Shown: one piece after another, positions 10,335 to 21,152 of the stretch
Numbering within the stretch: the first letter of the stretch is position 1
How the letters are laid out: every line of letters starts with the position of its first letter
Assembly (NCBI GenBank): GCA_015179125.1
Contig: WHVA01000369.1
Location: 1-64,000 of the forward strand
Length of the DNA: 64,000 nucleotides
Reading direction: 5' to 3'
From: Gautieria morchelliformis
Taxonomy: Eukaryota; Basidiomycota; Agaricomycetes; Gomphales; Gomphaceae
Program-made: the position numbers and the translations under genes
The notes under the pieces: generated by a model
What the model was told of the DNA's origin: nothing
Seen by the model: the letters and a program-made list of their open reading frames with translations, nothing else
Databases searched by the model: none

Positions 10335-11686
10335 ATGTCAGACATCCAAGACACCCAAGAGCCTACAATCGAGGAACTCGACGCAGAGCTCGAGCGCGAG
10401 GAACTTGAGGCAGAGAGGAAGAGGGAGGAACTGAAGGAGAAGTGTCACCTCGCCCAGGAGCGCAAGGACACGGCGGAAAAAAAGAGGAGGGCGGATGATG
10501 CCCAGAAAGTGAAAGAAGCCGAGGAGGAAAGGGAGTGGCTATGCAAGGCGAAAGCCGAGGAGGAGGAGTGTGAGAGGCGAGAAGCTGAGGAAGAAGCAAG
10601 GAGGACCCGGGAAGCCGAAGAAGAGGCTCGGGAGGCCAAGAAGAAGGCCCAAGAGGAAGAGGCCAAGAAAGCTGAGGTAGCTACCCGTGCTCGTCTAAGA
10701 CAACGTCTTGACGATATGATTAAGGAGTTTCAGGAGCGACAAGCCTCGGTCAGCCAAGAGATTCGGATACCATCGCCCGAGTTAGTGGTGGTGGATTGGG
10801 CTGCCGCGAAGGCACGCATCTTGATGTCAATGCAAGCTCGGGAGCGGAATCAAGCGAAGGCGAAGCCCAAGGCAACGGAGGCAAAGAAACAGAAGGTGGC
10901 GGAGGAGGAGTCGGAAGAGGAAGAAGTGAGTTTTCCGTTATGGTTCAGTTCGGCTACTGACTTGTGATTTAGGAATTCCCTTGTGACAACTGCTATCGGC
11001 GGAAAGTCTCCTGCATATGGGGGACTAATATGGCATGCCGAGACTGTAATGCCCGCAAGGTTCATTGCAGTTTTACTGAGGGAAAGCGGAAGCGCAGGGT
11101 CGGGGCCGAGGTACCGGCGGCAAAGACGCCAAGGTCAACGCCAATGAAGCCGACGGGTGCCAAACCGTCGGTTGAAATAAAAACGGGTCCTTCAGGGTCG
11201 GGATCCGGAAATGGATCTGGGTTGCCCACCGAGGCCGGGTGGCCTAAGTTGACGGGCCTTTCCAGGGATCAGGCCTCGGCGGCCATTCGGGAGCTTCTGG
11301 CTCAACAAAACGCTCTTTTCGAGCGAATGCACGATACACTCCAGGGAATACTGGAGTTTGCCGAGAGAACACATCGGCAAAACACTCGCCTTAGCAAGTG
11401 GGTTCAATGGTGGACGGGTGTGGCTGAAGAAGCTGGAGTTTGGGGTTCGGGTTCGGGTGCGGATTGGGAGGGGTTCGGGTTCGTGGGGGGATCGGGTTTG
11501 GGAAGTGGAGACAAGGGAAAGGAGAAGGAAGATCAGGGAGAGGAAAGAGCGGGGACCGATACGGGATCGGGATCGGGACATGGGGACGAGGATGTGGATA
11601 ATGCGAGGGAAGGGGGTTCGGATGCGGAGTCGGGAAATGAAGATGGGATGGATGCGGACGGGGATGCAACTATGAAAGAGGATTAG
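10335..11686 (+). CDS. Antisense accessory ORF of element B: coiled coil plus Zn2Cys6-type cysteine cluster
   Basis: Plus-strand gene on the antisense strand of element B, between its chromodomain and 3' LTR. The first part (10335-10926) begins MSDIQDTQEPTIEELDAELE and is a long Glu/Lys/Arg/Ala coiled coil of about 170 residues. GTGAGT at 10927 and TTTAG ending at 10973, with CTGAC between, define a candidate 47-bp intron that keeps the frame. The second part opens with CDNCYRRKVSC and CRDCNARKVHC, giving C-X2-C-X6-C-X7-C-X2-C-X6-C, the spacing of Gal4-type zinc clusters, with the usual basic RRK and ARK. Next come KRKRR, a helical segment (DQASAAIRELLAQQNALFER) and a Gly/Ser/Asp-rich tail. 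No stop interrupts it. A nuclear DNA-binding role is inferred from the motif. A diverged relative lies at 2559-3666 in element A. Confidence 0.75.
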
Positions 11687-11927
11687 AATAATAATGTTTG
11701 TTTTGGAAATTGTGAATCTTTTTTCTTGGTGTTTTTTTGGCTGGGGTTTGGAATCGGAAACGGGAGTGATAGATGAACAGGGAATGAGCGGACGGATGTG
11801 GGGCCGATAACTACAAGCGTAAATATTTGGCAAGGCGGCCGAGATAGGACATAGCAAAAGAGTGTTTGTCTAACTAAGAAAGTGACCATATAATGAGTGA
11901 AATGGAATGGGGAGCCGAAGCTCGGGT

Positions 11928-14685
11928 TCAAGGAACCCATGGTCCAGGCTTGGCAGGGTAGGCCGAGTGGAAGTCAGTCACGATCTCGGATGCATGGCCG
12001 AGTTCGGTCGCAAGGACCCATGACATCTCCTCATCGGTTCCTTCGTAACCAGCCCAACGGACAAGGTACAGGAGGTTACAAGGTCTATGGCGTCGGTCGA
12101 TCTTGGAATCAAGGATCTCGGAAATCTCGTACTCGGTCTCGCCGTCGATCTCGACTGGGGGCGGCGGAGACTGAACCTGGTTCGGAATGACATTCGGGGT
12201 TGCGGGTTCGAGCATTGAGACATGGAAGACTGGGTGGACTGCCCGAAGGCTGTCCGGAAGCCGCAATATGTAAGCTTGGGATCCGGCCTGGCCAATGATC
12301 TCGAAGGGGCCAAGGTACTTTTCAGCCAACTTTTTCGAGGGCCGGGTTGTCCGGAAGAACTGCGCTTTTACAAACGCTAAGGACCCAATTGCGAACTTGG
12401 GGGCGGGCGCACGACGCACGTCAGCTGAGACCTGGTACCGAGATTGAGCAGATTTGATTTGCTCTTTCAAGGCAGCGTGAAGCTGGTCAAGGTCGACTGC
12501 AAATTCTCGGGCCCGAGAGGAAGCGAGGTCCCATTCAGGGTGAACTGTCAAGTTCGGGTTGTAGCCTTTGTTGGCAAAGAACGGTGAAATGCCGGTGGTG
12601 GCACTGGGAGCATTATTGTACGCAAACTTGGCAAGCGGGAGCAACTCGGACCAATTGTCTTGTTGGTAGTTGCAATATACCCGGAGATATTGTTCGAGAG
12701 TTTAGTTTACACGTTCAGTTTGACCATCGCCTTCGGGGTGATAACCGGAGGTAAAATGTAAGTTCATGTCGAGAGCTTTGCCGAGGGAACGGAAAAAGTG
12801 GGATACGAATTCCAAACCTCGGTCCGATGTCACATGGCTTGGGACATCGTGCTTCGAGAACACATGCAAGACAAACAGGCGGGCTAGGTTGGCAGAAGTG
12901 ATCGTGTCGTACGTCGGAATGAAGATGCTCTGCTTGGTTAAGCGGCAGACTACCACGAGGATCGCAGTGAATCCCGAGGATGCCGGCAACTGCTTGATGA
13001 AATCCATGGAGATGGAATTCCAAGGTTGCTCGGGTATCGGGAGCTGCTTGAGAGTGCCATAGGGACAGTGACGCTGTGACTTCGAACGGGAGCAAGTGGT
13101 ACAAGACTTGCAGAAGTCAATGACGAAAGACCGAATTGCAGGCCAGGTGTATTCCCAGCGGATTAGAGCAAGGGTCTTGTTTTGGCCGAAATGTCCCGAG
13201 AGTACGTGATCGTGTTTGTACTGGAGTACTCGGAGCTGGAGATTGTCGGCATTGGGAACGTATATGCGGCCATCGTGGCGTAGGAAGCCGTTGTCGGTTT
13301 GCATCCATCTCGGGTCAGAACTATCACCAAGATGCCGGCAGGCAACAGGGTCAGATGTCAGGTTGGCTAAGATGTCGGCATGAAGCTTCTCGGAGTCCAT
13401 CATAGTGCTCGCTTGGAGGATGGGTGCAAGCAGGTAAGTTGCCCGGAGTGATTCCGATAATTGTTGGTTTGGGAAAATTGGTCGGAAGTTTTGCAGATTG
13501 ACTGAGCCATAGTCATTTCCTCCCTCTTTAAGGTAGATGTCCCATCATCTAGTTAAAGCGTCGGGTTTTGTACCAAGCTTTCCGGGACGGAACCGAATAA
13601 TGAGGTTAAATTGTGAGAGGAATTCAGACCAGCGGGCTTGTCGTCGGGTTAGCAATTTAGTGGTGGAAAATACTCCAAGTTTTTGTGATCTGTGACAACG
13701 TCAATAGGGGAGCCGGAGCCCTCCAAGTAATGTCTCCAACGTTGAAATGCTTCAAAGATTGCCAGTAGCTCTTTATCGTGGACATCGTAATTTAGTTCGG
13801 CACCAGAAAACGTTTGAGAGTGGAAGGTGACAGGATGAAGTTCGCCTGTGTCATCGAACAGGGACAGGATCACGCCGAGGGCATAATCCAAGGCGTCGGT
13901 TTCCACGACCATAGGTCGGTCGGGAACCCAGTGTGACAGGATTGGAGCCGAAGTGAAAGCCTCCTTGAGGTAATTGAAGGACTTTCGGCACTCTTCGGTA
14001 AATGCCCATGGGGTGCCTTTATGGGTAAGCCGGGTGAGGGGAACAGTGATGTTGGAATAATTGAAAATAAAGCGGGGGTAAAAATTGGCAAAGCCGAGGA
14101 AGGACTGTATGTCATTGACCTTCCGAGGTTCGGGCCAATTGCAGATTGTTTGGACTTTGTCTTCGGACATGGTAAATCCATCGGTAGAGAGCATATACCC
14201 GAGGAATTCCACAGAGTCACGGTGCCATTCGCATTTATCGGGTTTGGCGTAGAGGCTGTGTTTCCGAAGACGCCGCAATACTTCATGGACGTGTTCCCTA
14301 TTTTTGACCGGGTCGTCGGAGTAGATGAGTATGTCGTCAAGGTACACAACGACGCATACATCAAGCATATCTCCGAAGACGTCATTCATGAAACGTTGAA
14401 AGACCACAGGACCATTGGCAAGGCCGAACGGCATGACCAGCCATTCGAAAGAGCCGTAATGGGTCCGGAAAGCTGTTTTCCACTCATCGCCTTCGGCGAC
14501 TTGGACTAGATGGAATGCGTGCCGAAGGTCGATTTTTGTATAGATCCAAGCCTTTCGGGACGCATCCAATAAGTTGGTAATCAATGGAAGTGGATAGCGA
14601 TCTTTCTTTGTAATCTTGTTGAGTGCTCGGAAATCGACGCAAAGCTGAAGTTCACCGCTCTTCTTCTTGACGAAGAGGATGGGGG
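11928..14685 (-). pseudogene. Element B pol fossil, 3' part: RT, RNase H, integrase, chromodomain
   Basis: Minus-strand pol. RT with VVYLDDILIYS (about 14318-14350). RNase H with ETDALDYALG and DHKNLEYF. The integrase zinc-binding region has FCKSCTTCSRSK and the core has SDRGLEFVSHFFRSLGKALD and HPEGDGQTERVN. Post-integrase HPVFHVSMLEPA. Chromodomain with EYEISEILDSKID and YLVRWAGYEGTDEEMSW. It is split from the N-terminal part of RT by a solo LTR at 14686-15225 and is broken in a few other places. Confidence 0.9.
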
Positions 14686-15225
14686 TGTTGGGTGCATTTA
14701 TGCTCCTGCACCAAAATCAAGCCAAATAGATTCCACCATTTGTATTTCTTTTGATTTTGACTTGAAACCATGCTGACATTCATTCTATGATTTGTCAAAT
14801 TTTTCTTTGATTTTTTGAAGCTGTATTTCTACTTCTTTTCATGTTCTGTCCAACCGACCCTTTGTGGGTGGTTGTGGACAAGTTTCCTTTTTGAGCTGTG
14901 GCTGTTCACTACCGTGCTACGTTCTATGGGCGCTTAGCATGGCACACCGTGGCCTCACGGGCGCTAAAGCACCGGCTAGTAGTACATGTGCATGAGACAC
15001 ATTTCCCCCCTCTCTCAGTGACAACTAAATTCACTGAGAGAGGCAAGTAAATTAGTCTTGTTTCTTTTCGATTTGCTGACCTAGACATCCTGTAGTGAAT
15101 TAATTTATAGGTAGTGTATAATATATTTATAGTGACAACTAAATTCACTGAGAGAGTGAATTAATTTCTAGTCTTCTTTTGATCACCAAGTCCGAACCTA
15201 CTGCCTATAATTCCTGTCCTCTACA
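14686..15225. repeat. Solo LTR, TSD GGGGG
   Basis: A 540-bp AT-rich insertion in element B's RT, TGTTGGGTGC to GTCCTCTACA, flanked by GGGGG (14681-14685 and 15226-15230). It contains a perfect 11-bp inverted repeat, CTCTCTCAGTG (15010-15020) and CACTGAGAGAG (15032-15042). The block AGTGACAACTAAATTCACTG recurs near 15131. GGTGC...GCACC pairing occurs near the left end. No coding sequence was seen. Confidence 0.8.
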
Positions 15226-16073
15226 GGGGGCTCCGTGCGAAGACTGAGTGGGCCAAATGTAACCCATATTCAGATGCTCATCTATGAACGCTCAGAGCGT
15301 AGCAAGCTCCAAGGTAGAGAGTGAATATAACGGAGGCTGAGGGGGAGTAGCGCCATCCTCCAGAGCGATCTTGAGATCGTAGGGTTGGTGTGGAGCCAAG
15401 GTATCAGCTTTGGACTTGCTGAACACATCCGCGAAGTCGTGATACTCCGGAGGGACGTCCTTGAGGTCCACAGGTTGGGATTTTGCGCAAGCTGGGTGGG
15501 CCGAAGCCTCAGTCTCGGGCGTCGCCAGATTTAGCTGGAAGCACTGGGAACCCTCTAACTTCCAGGCATGGTAAAATGCCGCAGCATTAAGGAGAGCTAC
15601 CCGAGGGGCCTCCAGACTCGGGGGTGGCTCGGCCATTGCGGTGTGAGCCGAAGCTGGCGGGGGGTCCACAGGACTGTCCGGAAGGGAAGTTCGGAAAGTA
15701 ATACTGCCCAATACCCAGTCAATCAACGGATTGTAGCGGGTGAGCCAGTTGTGTCCGAGAACTACCGAAACAGACGAATCAAGGGGGTTGACATAAAAGT
15801 CTACGGAATGGGTGTGACCATTGGGGAAATGGGTAGGTAGCTCTACAGCTTCAGTAATTACCAATTTTGTACTACCATCGAATAAACAGAGTGGGATCGG
15901 GTCTATGGAACGGGTTTGGAGACTGTATTTACGGACAAAGACGGATTCTATGAAACAATAGGTAGAGCCGGAATCTACTAGTGCTTTAAAATTTTCGTTC
16001 TGGACAAGAGATGAGGACAAACTACTTACAAGAGATTTCGGAGAAAAGAGAGCAGAAGCATTGATTCTTACCT
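15226..16073 (-). pseudogene. Element B pol fossil, N-terminal part: protease and start of RT
   Basis: Minus-strand open segment with retropepsin motifs ALVDSGSTYCFIESVFV and VVLGHNWLT. A linker follows with the DLKDVPPEYHDFADVFSKSKAD region and the PYDLKIALEDGATPP sequence that precedes RT in these elements. It is cut on the right by element D (TACCT duplication) and on the left by the solo LTR at 14686-15225. Fossil. Confidence 0.88.
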
Positions 16074-16545
16074 TGTCAGGGGACACCCTGTTTTCCATTT
16101 CCAGTTCCGACACCACACCCAGTTCCAACTCCATTTCCGACTCCGCCTCCACCTCCACTTTCGGAAATGATTCCGCTTCTGGGAGAACTTCCACCAGTTC
16201 TGTTCGCCTTGCCAGTTCCACTCCAATTTCCGACTTCCACTCTCGGAACAGCGTCGGAAATCAAGCGACTCGCGTAATAGGTGGCATCAAGGGTCGATCA
16301 AGGGTCAGGGAGGTCAGGAGGATACAGGGTTGATGGCGGGTGCCAAGTGTTGTCCCTGGCTGCGCAGCGTAGTATAATATGGGCTCGCTGACATTGGGGG
16401 CCCTTAGACTTTTCTCTTTGGATTTCCCCTTGTCAGGTGAGAATCCCCTCTCTTGTATACTCTGTTCATTTATACATACTTTGGATTTCCCCTTGTCATT
16501 TGTGTGGTAGTGTGATCTCCACAACCAGCCAGGGTTGCCCTTACA
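16074..16545 (+). repeat. 5' LTR of element D
   Basis: A 472-bp LTR, TGTCAGGGGACACC to GGTTGCCCTTACA. A TATA-like AGTATAATATGG lies near 16371. The 20-mer CTTTGGATTTCCCCTTGTCA occurs twice near its 3' end (about 16426 and 16481). The bases after 16545 (GCAGAAAAGTCTCTCCCC) would be the primer-binding region; I cannot assign the tRNA. Confidence 0.9.
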
Positions 16546-16732
16546 GCAGAAAAGTCTCTCCCCTAGAGGACCGGCGGTCGTACTGCACGTTGCATTCGCC
16601 ATAGGTGCGTTCGGAATCGGAGACAGCGACTCAGAGATCGCAACCTCTTCCGCGCACACGGTATACGACAGCCCCTCTTCTTACATCGAGCTCCCAACCC
16701 CGGAAATCCCGTCCCATATTTCCCCTTCTGAC

Positions 16733-17908
16733 ATGGATCCGGATGATCGTCTTCAGAATGTGGAGGAGGAATTGACGCGGAACCAGATGAAGACCGACGC
16801 GATTGAAACAGCCTTACAAACGATTTTGGCTAAGTTAGATATTCCACAAGGTGTTGGAAATGCAATGCTGGATGAGCTGGATTTCGGAAAAGCGGAACTG
16901 GCGGAAGAGAGGATGTCCGCGAAGTTGGCAAAGGTCAAACCCGCAACTCTGGCGGACTTTGACGGAGATCGGGAGAAGGGATGTGCATTCTTCAACACAT
17001 GCAGCATCTACTTCGCAATTGTCGGAGACCTCTTTCCGAACGACCAGGCTCAGATTCACTGGGCATTGTCCTTTTTCAAGTCCGATCGCGCAGCCCGTTT
17101 TGCAAACAACGTGGTCCGACATGAAGCAAAGGGCAAGGGGAACTACTTCCAGGACTGGGACACCTTCGAGAAAACATTTTCCGACCAGTTCTGCCCGAAA
17201 AATGAGCAGCTCACAGCCCTTACGAATCTCGAGGGGACCAGCTGGTACCAGGCCAAGGATCCGGTCGATGACTACATTGACTGCTTCCAGGAGCTCATCG
17301 ACCTTGCGGAGTATGACGACAACAAGACGATCATCATCAAATTCCAACGAGGGCTTGATCCGACACTCCAGAACCAAGTGGCGCTGCTTGGGGATGGAGC
17401 TCTGGATTTCGATGACCCGGAAGGGTGGTACCAAGCTGCGTGGAGGGTGTCCCGAAACAGGGAAGCAAACGAGGCCTTTGTGGAGACAAACCGGAACATG
17501 ACATGCAGTTCTGTTCGTCCTACTCCACCTGTGCCAAAACCCAGAAGTGCATTCGTTCCCACATGGAAAATATTTCTGATGGTTGTTCCGCCTGCTCCTA
17601 TTAGGAACCCTAGCCCCCCTCCCTCGAAGAGTGGCCCTGCCCCAATGGACGTTGACCGCATGCGTGGAAAAGGCCACAGAACCATCACCTGCTTCCGATG
17701 TCGACAACCAGGCCACTATGCCCGCGAGTGCCCCCAAGCCTTTGACATCCAGCTTATGACCACAGAGGAGAAGCTTGAGCTCCTTCCAGAGTTCCTCGCA
17801 CTCGCAGACATAAGTGGAGTGCCCACTGCGGAAGGAATTTCCGAAAATGCGGAACATGGTGCATCGGAAATGGAAGATGCGTCGGATTTTGTGACGTGCA
17901 GCGGGTGA
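16733..17908 (+). CDS. Gag of element D
   Basis: Open gag of about 391 residues. It starts at the methionine of MDPDDRLQNVEEELTRNQMK, because upstream in-frame methionines lie in or beside the LTR. The N-terminal part is a short coiled coil. The middle has the retrotransposon gag fold (KGNYFQDWDTFEKTFSDQF, DDYIDCFQELIDLAEYD). The C-terminal part has PMDVDRMRGKG and a CCHC zinc knuckle, CFRCRQPGHYAREC. It would package element RNA in a cytoplasmic particle. This reading frame looks whole although the element as a whole is broken. Confidence 0.88.
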   Translation: MDPDDRLQNVEEELTRNQMKTDAIETALQTILAKLDIPQGVGNAMLDELDFGKAELAEERMSAKLAKVKPATLADFDGDREKGCAFFNTCSIYFAIVGDLFPNDQAQIHWALSFFKSDRAARFANNVVRHEAKGKGNYFQDWDTFEKTFSDQFCPKNEQLTALTNLEGTSWYQAKDPVDDYIDCFQELIDLAEYDDNKTIIIKFQRGLDPTLQNQVALLGDGALDFDDPEGWYQAAWRVSRNREANEAFVETNRNMTCSSVRPTPPVPKPRSAFVPTWKIFLMVVPPAPIRNPSPPPSKSGPAPMDVDRMRGKGHRTITCFRCRQPGHYARECPQAFDIQLMTTEEKLELLPEFLALADISGVPTAEGISENAEHGASEMEDASDFVTCSG

Positions 17909-18249
17909 GATGTGTGGCCCTGCTGCCTGTACATAACCGGTTTTCCTGTCTTGAAGTAGAGAATGAAAAGCCCCCACACCCCTCACTTCGTACAGACCCG
18001 CCGGATAAAGTCACACAAAAACCAAATCCGACACCCCATCCATCCCGCATCCGCCCTTGGGAGAGACGCCTCCCGAAGCGCTATGTTGTTGCTGCCACCC
18101 CTGGCCCCAAGTCACTAGTCATTAAGGTGGAGATCCAGATGACATATACGGCGGAAGTCAAATCCGGACCCGCCCTTGTCGATTGGAGGGCACCCCAGCC
18201 ACAGGGAGCCATCGTCCATGGACACGTCACTGACGCGTCCATGGACACT

Positions 18250-19540
18250 TAACCCTAAGAGACCATAAGGGTCCATAGGAGCCATTTCCAACCACCATGT
18301 CTTCCACGCCGCAGAAACTGCTCCAGACTCCATCTGTCGCCCTCACTGTTCAAGGAGGTGACCAACATGCCCTGCCTACATCCACACTCGATGCAAAACG
18401 CCATATCAAAGCTAATGTAAGTGCCTTAGGTGCTCCACACCGCCGCCTTCGCTGAACACTCGCGCCTCCCCCTTTTCCGCTCGTGATATACCCTCCTCCT
18501 TCTTGGATCTCACTCGCACATTTTGATGTGTTCTTCTGGCTGCTCGCATCACAGCTAAGGTGAGTGCCTCGTTGCTCCACAACGCTGAACACTCGCGTCT
18601 CCCCCTTTGCCATTCGTGGACATGTGCAGCTACGTCAGCGGCAATAAACACCGCCCACCTACAGTCATAGCTTCTTCCACAATCTGTTTGTACGACTCGC
18701 ACCAGCTGATCAATCACTCCGAGTCATCCTTGCCCCAATGAGCCTCGAGTAGCCTAACCATACCCCCGGTGACTTCGCTGCGAAGCTGCCACGTCGTCTT
18801 CTTGGTGCCGCTCCCTTCTCCAGCACAACCCGAACAACCCCATCACCGTTCGAATCACCATGCGCCATGCGCCATGCGACCGCTGCTGCCCAAGGGTGCT
18901 CCTTTTTTGCCCGGGTGGCTTCGGCGCCTCTCAGGCTTTTTTTCCTGGTGACATCTGCTCGACTTTCCGAACGTGACTATTCCGAAGACACGATACGTAT
19001 GCTGTTCCCATGCCAAGTCTCGTCCCGTCCGCCCCGCCTTTACACCGGGCTACGCAATGCTGTCCGTCCTCTTCGTCATGTCCTATGGCTTGCATGTCCG
19101 CTCCTGGCCAGACGCAGCTTCCGCCCTCCACCACGCTGTTGCGCCGTCCCCTCACCATGCTCGTCATCGCGCACACGCTGTATACACTCCACCTCCTACT
19201 CCATTCCTACAACTTTTGCGTAACGTACAGCCCGTGCCCGCCCGCACACTGGGCGCCGTGCGTGCACGTCTCGGACTTTGCCCTGTTCGTGCTCGCATCG
19301 ACTGTCCTGCCGTACCTCCGCGCTCTCGTCCTCACCTCGCTCCTCACCGCCCACTCGGCGTGCTTGCCGCTGCATTCTTCGCCGAGGTGTGGTGGGTCGA
19401 TGGTGAGATCGCGTTCCGTCTTTCACTGGGTTTTGGTGAATCAGCGTGCGGGACCGTATTAGGATGGAGGGGTGTGGCCTGGCCTGGTCTGCGGTGGGAA
19501 GGCAGCGGCGAGGAGGGTCATCCGTATTTCGCAATGGATC
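18250..19540. other. Left half of the KDZ element: no clear gene
   Basis: GC-rich internal sequence. An ATG at 18298 opens a short plus-strand frame ending at a GTAAGT (18418), which could be a first exon. A similar block follows around 18560 (GTGAGTGCC, then CGCTGAACACTCGCG in both). Several overlapping frames at 18970-19560 are Pro/Ser/Leu-rich with no recognisable motif. It may be captured sequence or filler replacing the transposase catalytic part. Confidence 0.35.
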
Positions 19541-20947
19541 CTATATTCCACTGTACATAACCGGCTCAAAACTAACAATTTTGATAAATACGTGCGGCAT
19601 TAGCACATTGCGATACCTCAATCTATGACGATCACCTGCTTCACAATAGGTTGAGCGACCGTTAGGTAGTGGGTTTTTGCATTCAATATCACCGGCACAG
19701 CAGGGATGTCCGAGAGTGACACCATCAGTGACCACCGATCGTATCCCATCTACGATGACAATTTAACAGGCGTTGAGAATAGAAAAGCACAGCTCACAGC
19801 TGATCCCATTGGCATCTTTAGAGACATGTGTGCACTTCTCACATGCATGATTCCAATGCTCCTGCCCAACTCCCATCATACAATCATTGCGTGCTTCAAG
19901 AGCGGGACGAAGGCGATCTGCTTGACTTGAGCACTGGTGAGGGATTTGTAATACATCCGAGCACACAGTAAGGTCAAGGAGGAGCGAATGGATATAAAAT
20001 GTGTTCCAGACATCTTCAGAGTAGCATGTTAGCTTGACCTTCCAATCTCGTGGCAAGATATTCTTGATGGTTGGAGACAGAAACACTTGATTAAATATTA
20101 TGTCACAATTCGTAGCTGAAGTCCTAAACGGAAGTTGATGATTATTGAGCATTCACATTACCTTAGGACTTACCAAGCTGAATTCATCATGGTAGCAAAG
20201 ATTTCACAAGCAGAAGATTGAAAGAAGAATTTTTGAGACACCTGGATAACATCAGGGACACCTGAGTAGTAAGTGCGTAATGATGCTTGTGCATGAACAC
20301 GGTAGTTGTGGTGATATCTTGTATGACAATCTCACAATAACCTTCAGTATTATTGTATACTAAAAATGTGTAACTCACTTCGGCAGTAGAATGAAGTTGT
20401 ATAGCATGGCATCAGTCCATAGTCTTTTGTCAGTAACGTTGCGGCATATGTACTGGGTTCTGTAAACGAGGACGAGCCCACTGGGGTGTACTTCCATAAT
20501 GCTGACATTCTGGATCAATGCAGACACGATGAGGTAGAAAGAATTCATAATAGGCTGCAAGTGATATGTTAAATACAGGCAGCGAACCACTCGGTCAGAT
20601 TTACCTATGCTATGAGCCGGACCATGCTTCAGAAATAAAGGTAGAAGTGAATTTGATCGTTGGAATTGAGGCTCTCTAGAATCGGTGGCCTTGGTCCAAG
20701 CCATATGCTTCCAAGTAAGCCAGATATATTTTACCATTTCGGTGTCCAGCCCCAGCACATCACATATAAAATTGTGCACAGAAATTGGCAGTGCATCTGG
20801 GGGACCAATGTAATCGTAAGGCTGGTTCCATTTTATTCGCTCGCAAAGGTGTTGGATAAGGTTGACAAATGTGATAAGCTGTTCAAAGCTGACAGCTTGA
20901 AGGAGACTGAGGTTGACACTAAGCAGTGAAAAAAGTGTCGACATATC
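19541..20947 (-). pseudogene. CxC5/CxC6 N-terminal part of a KDZ transposase, truncated
   Basis: Spliced minus-strand gene; the start is placed at MSTLFSLLSVNLSLLQ (20947). Exon 1 has the CxC5 N-terminal helical region (LITFVNLIQHL, LPISVHNFICDVLGLD, YIWLTWKHMAW). After short introns come FFLPHRVCIDPEC and SFYCRSE, then RYHHNYRVHAQASLRTYYSG, VPDVIQVSQKFFFQSSACEI and TSATNCDIIFNQ. The CxC6 part reads ALEARNDCMMGVGQEHWNHA with C-X2-C pairs, then VVTDGVTLGHPCCAG. These match the order known for cysteine-cluster regions fused to KDZ transposases in Agaricomycetes. The gene stops near 19620, before the catalytic KDZ domain, so it cannot make a full transposase. Introns are about 50-60 bp with GT-AG ends. 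The family assignment is from memory of these motifs. Confidence 0.8.
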
Positions 20948-21152
20948 GCTAGAGTAGATATATACAAACAGCGGAGCGATTCGTGCCACGGTAAGCTTAG
21001 GAGTGTGCTCATTGTGGCCGGCAATGAGTCCGTATGTAACGTTGTGGGCCTTAGGCCCACAGTCAACTATATTACCTAACACATTCTAGGGTTTGTCCAT
21101 GGACACGTCCGCGGACCGGCGCTCCCCATGGCTGGGGCGTTCTGGTCGATTG

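Larger units (their letters stand above)
18186..21144 (-). mobile_element. KDZ-type DNA transposon with TIRs and 8-bp TSD, catalytic half missing
   Basis: A 2959-bp insertion in element D's protease. It is flanked by the 8-bp duplication GTCGATTG (18178-18185 and 21145-21152). The ends are inverted: the left reads GAGGGCACCCCAGCCACAGG and the right, reverse-complemented, CAGAACGCCCCAGCCATGGG. The block GTCCATGGACACGT recurs near both ends. The right half holds the N-terminal part of a CxC5-type KDZ transposase gene on the minus strand (19541-20947). The left half (18250-19500) is GC-rich sequence in which I see no transposase. The element therefore keeps ends and duplication but not a catalytic domain, and would need a transposase supplied in trans. 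Confidence 0.85.

Noticed and set aside
11192-11857. Minus-strand 221-residue frame over the antisense ORF of element B
   Set aside because: Low-complexity Pro/Arg/Ile content is explained by the plus-strand Gly/Ser/Asp codons.
16835-17986. A 383-residue minus-strand frame opposite the gag of element D
   Set aside because: The plus strand holds a clear gag with a CCHC knuckle; the minus frame shows no domain.
18970-19560. Overlapping plus-strand frames in the left half of the KDZ element as a cargo gene
   Set aside because: The composition is Pro/Ser/Leu-rich without motifs, and no consistent splice model was found.
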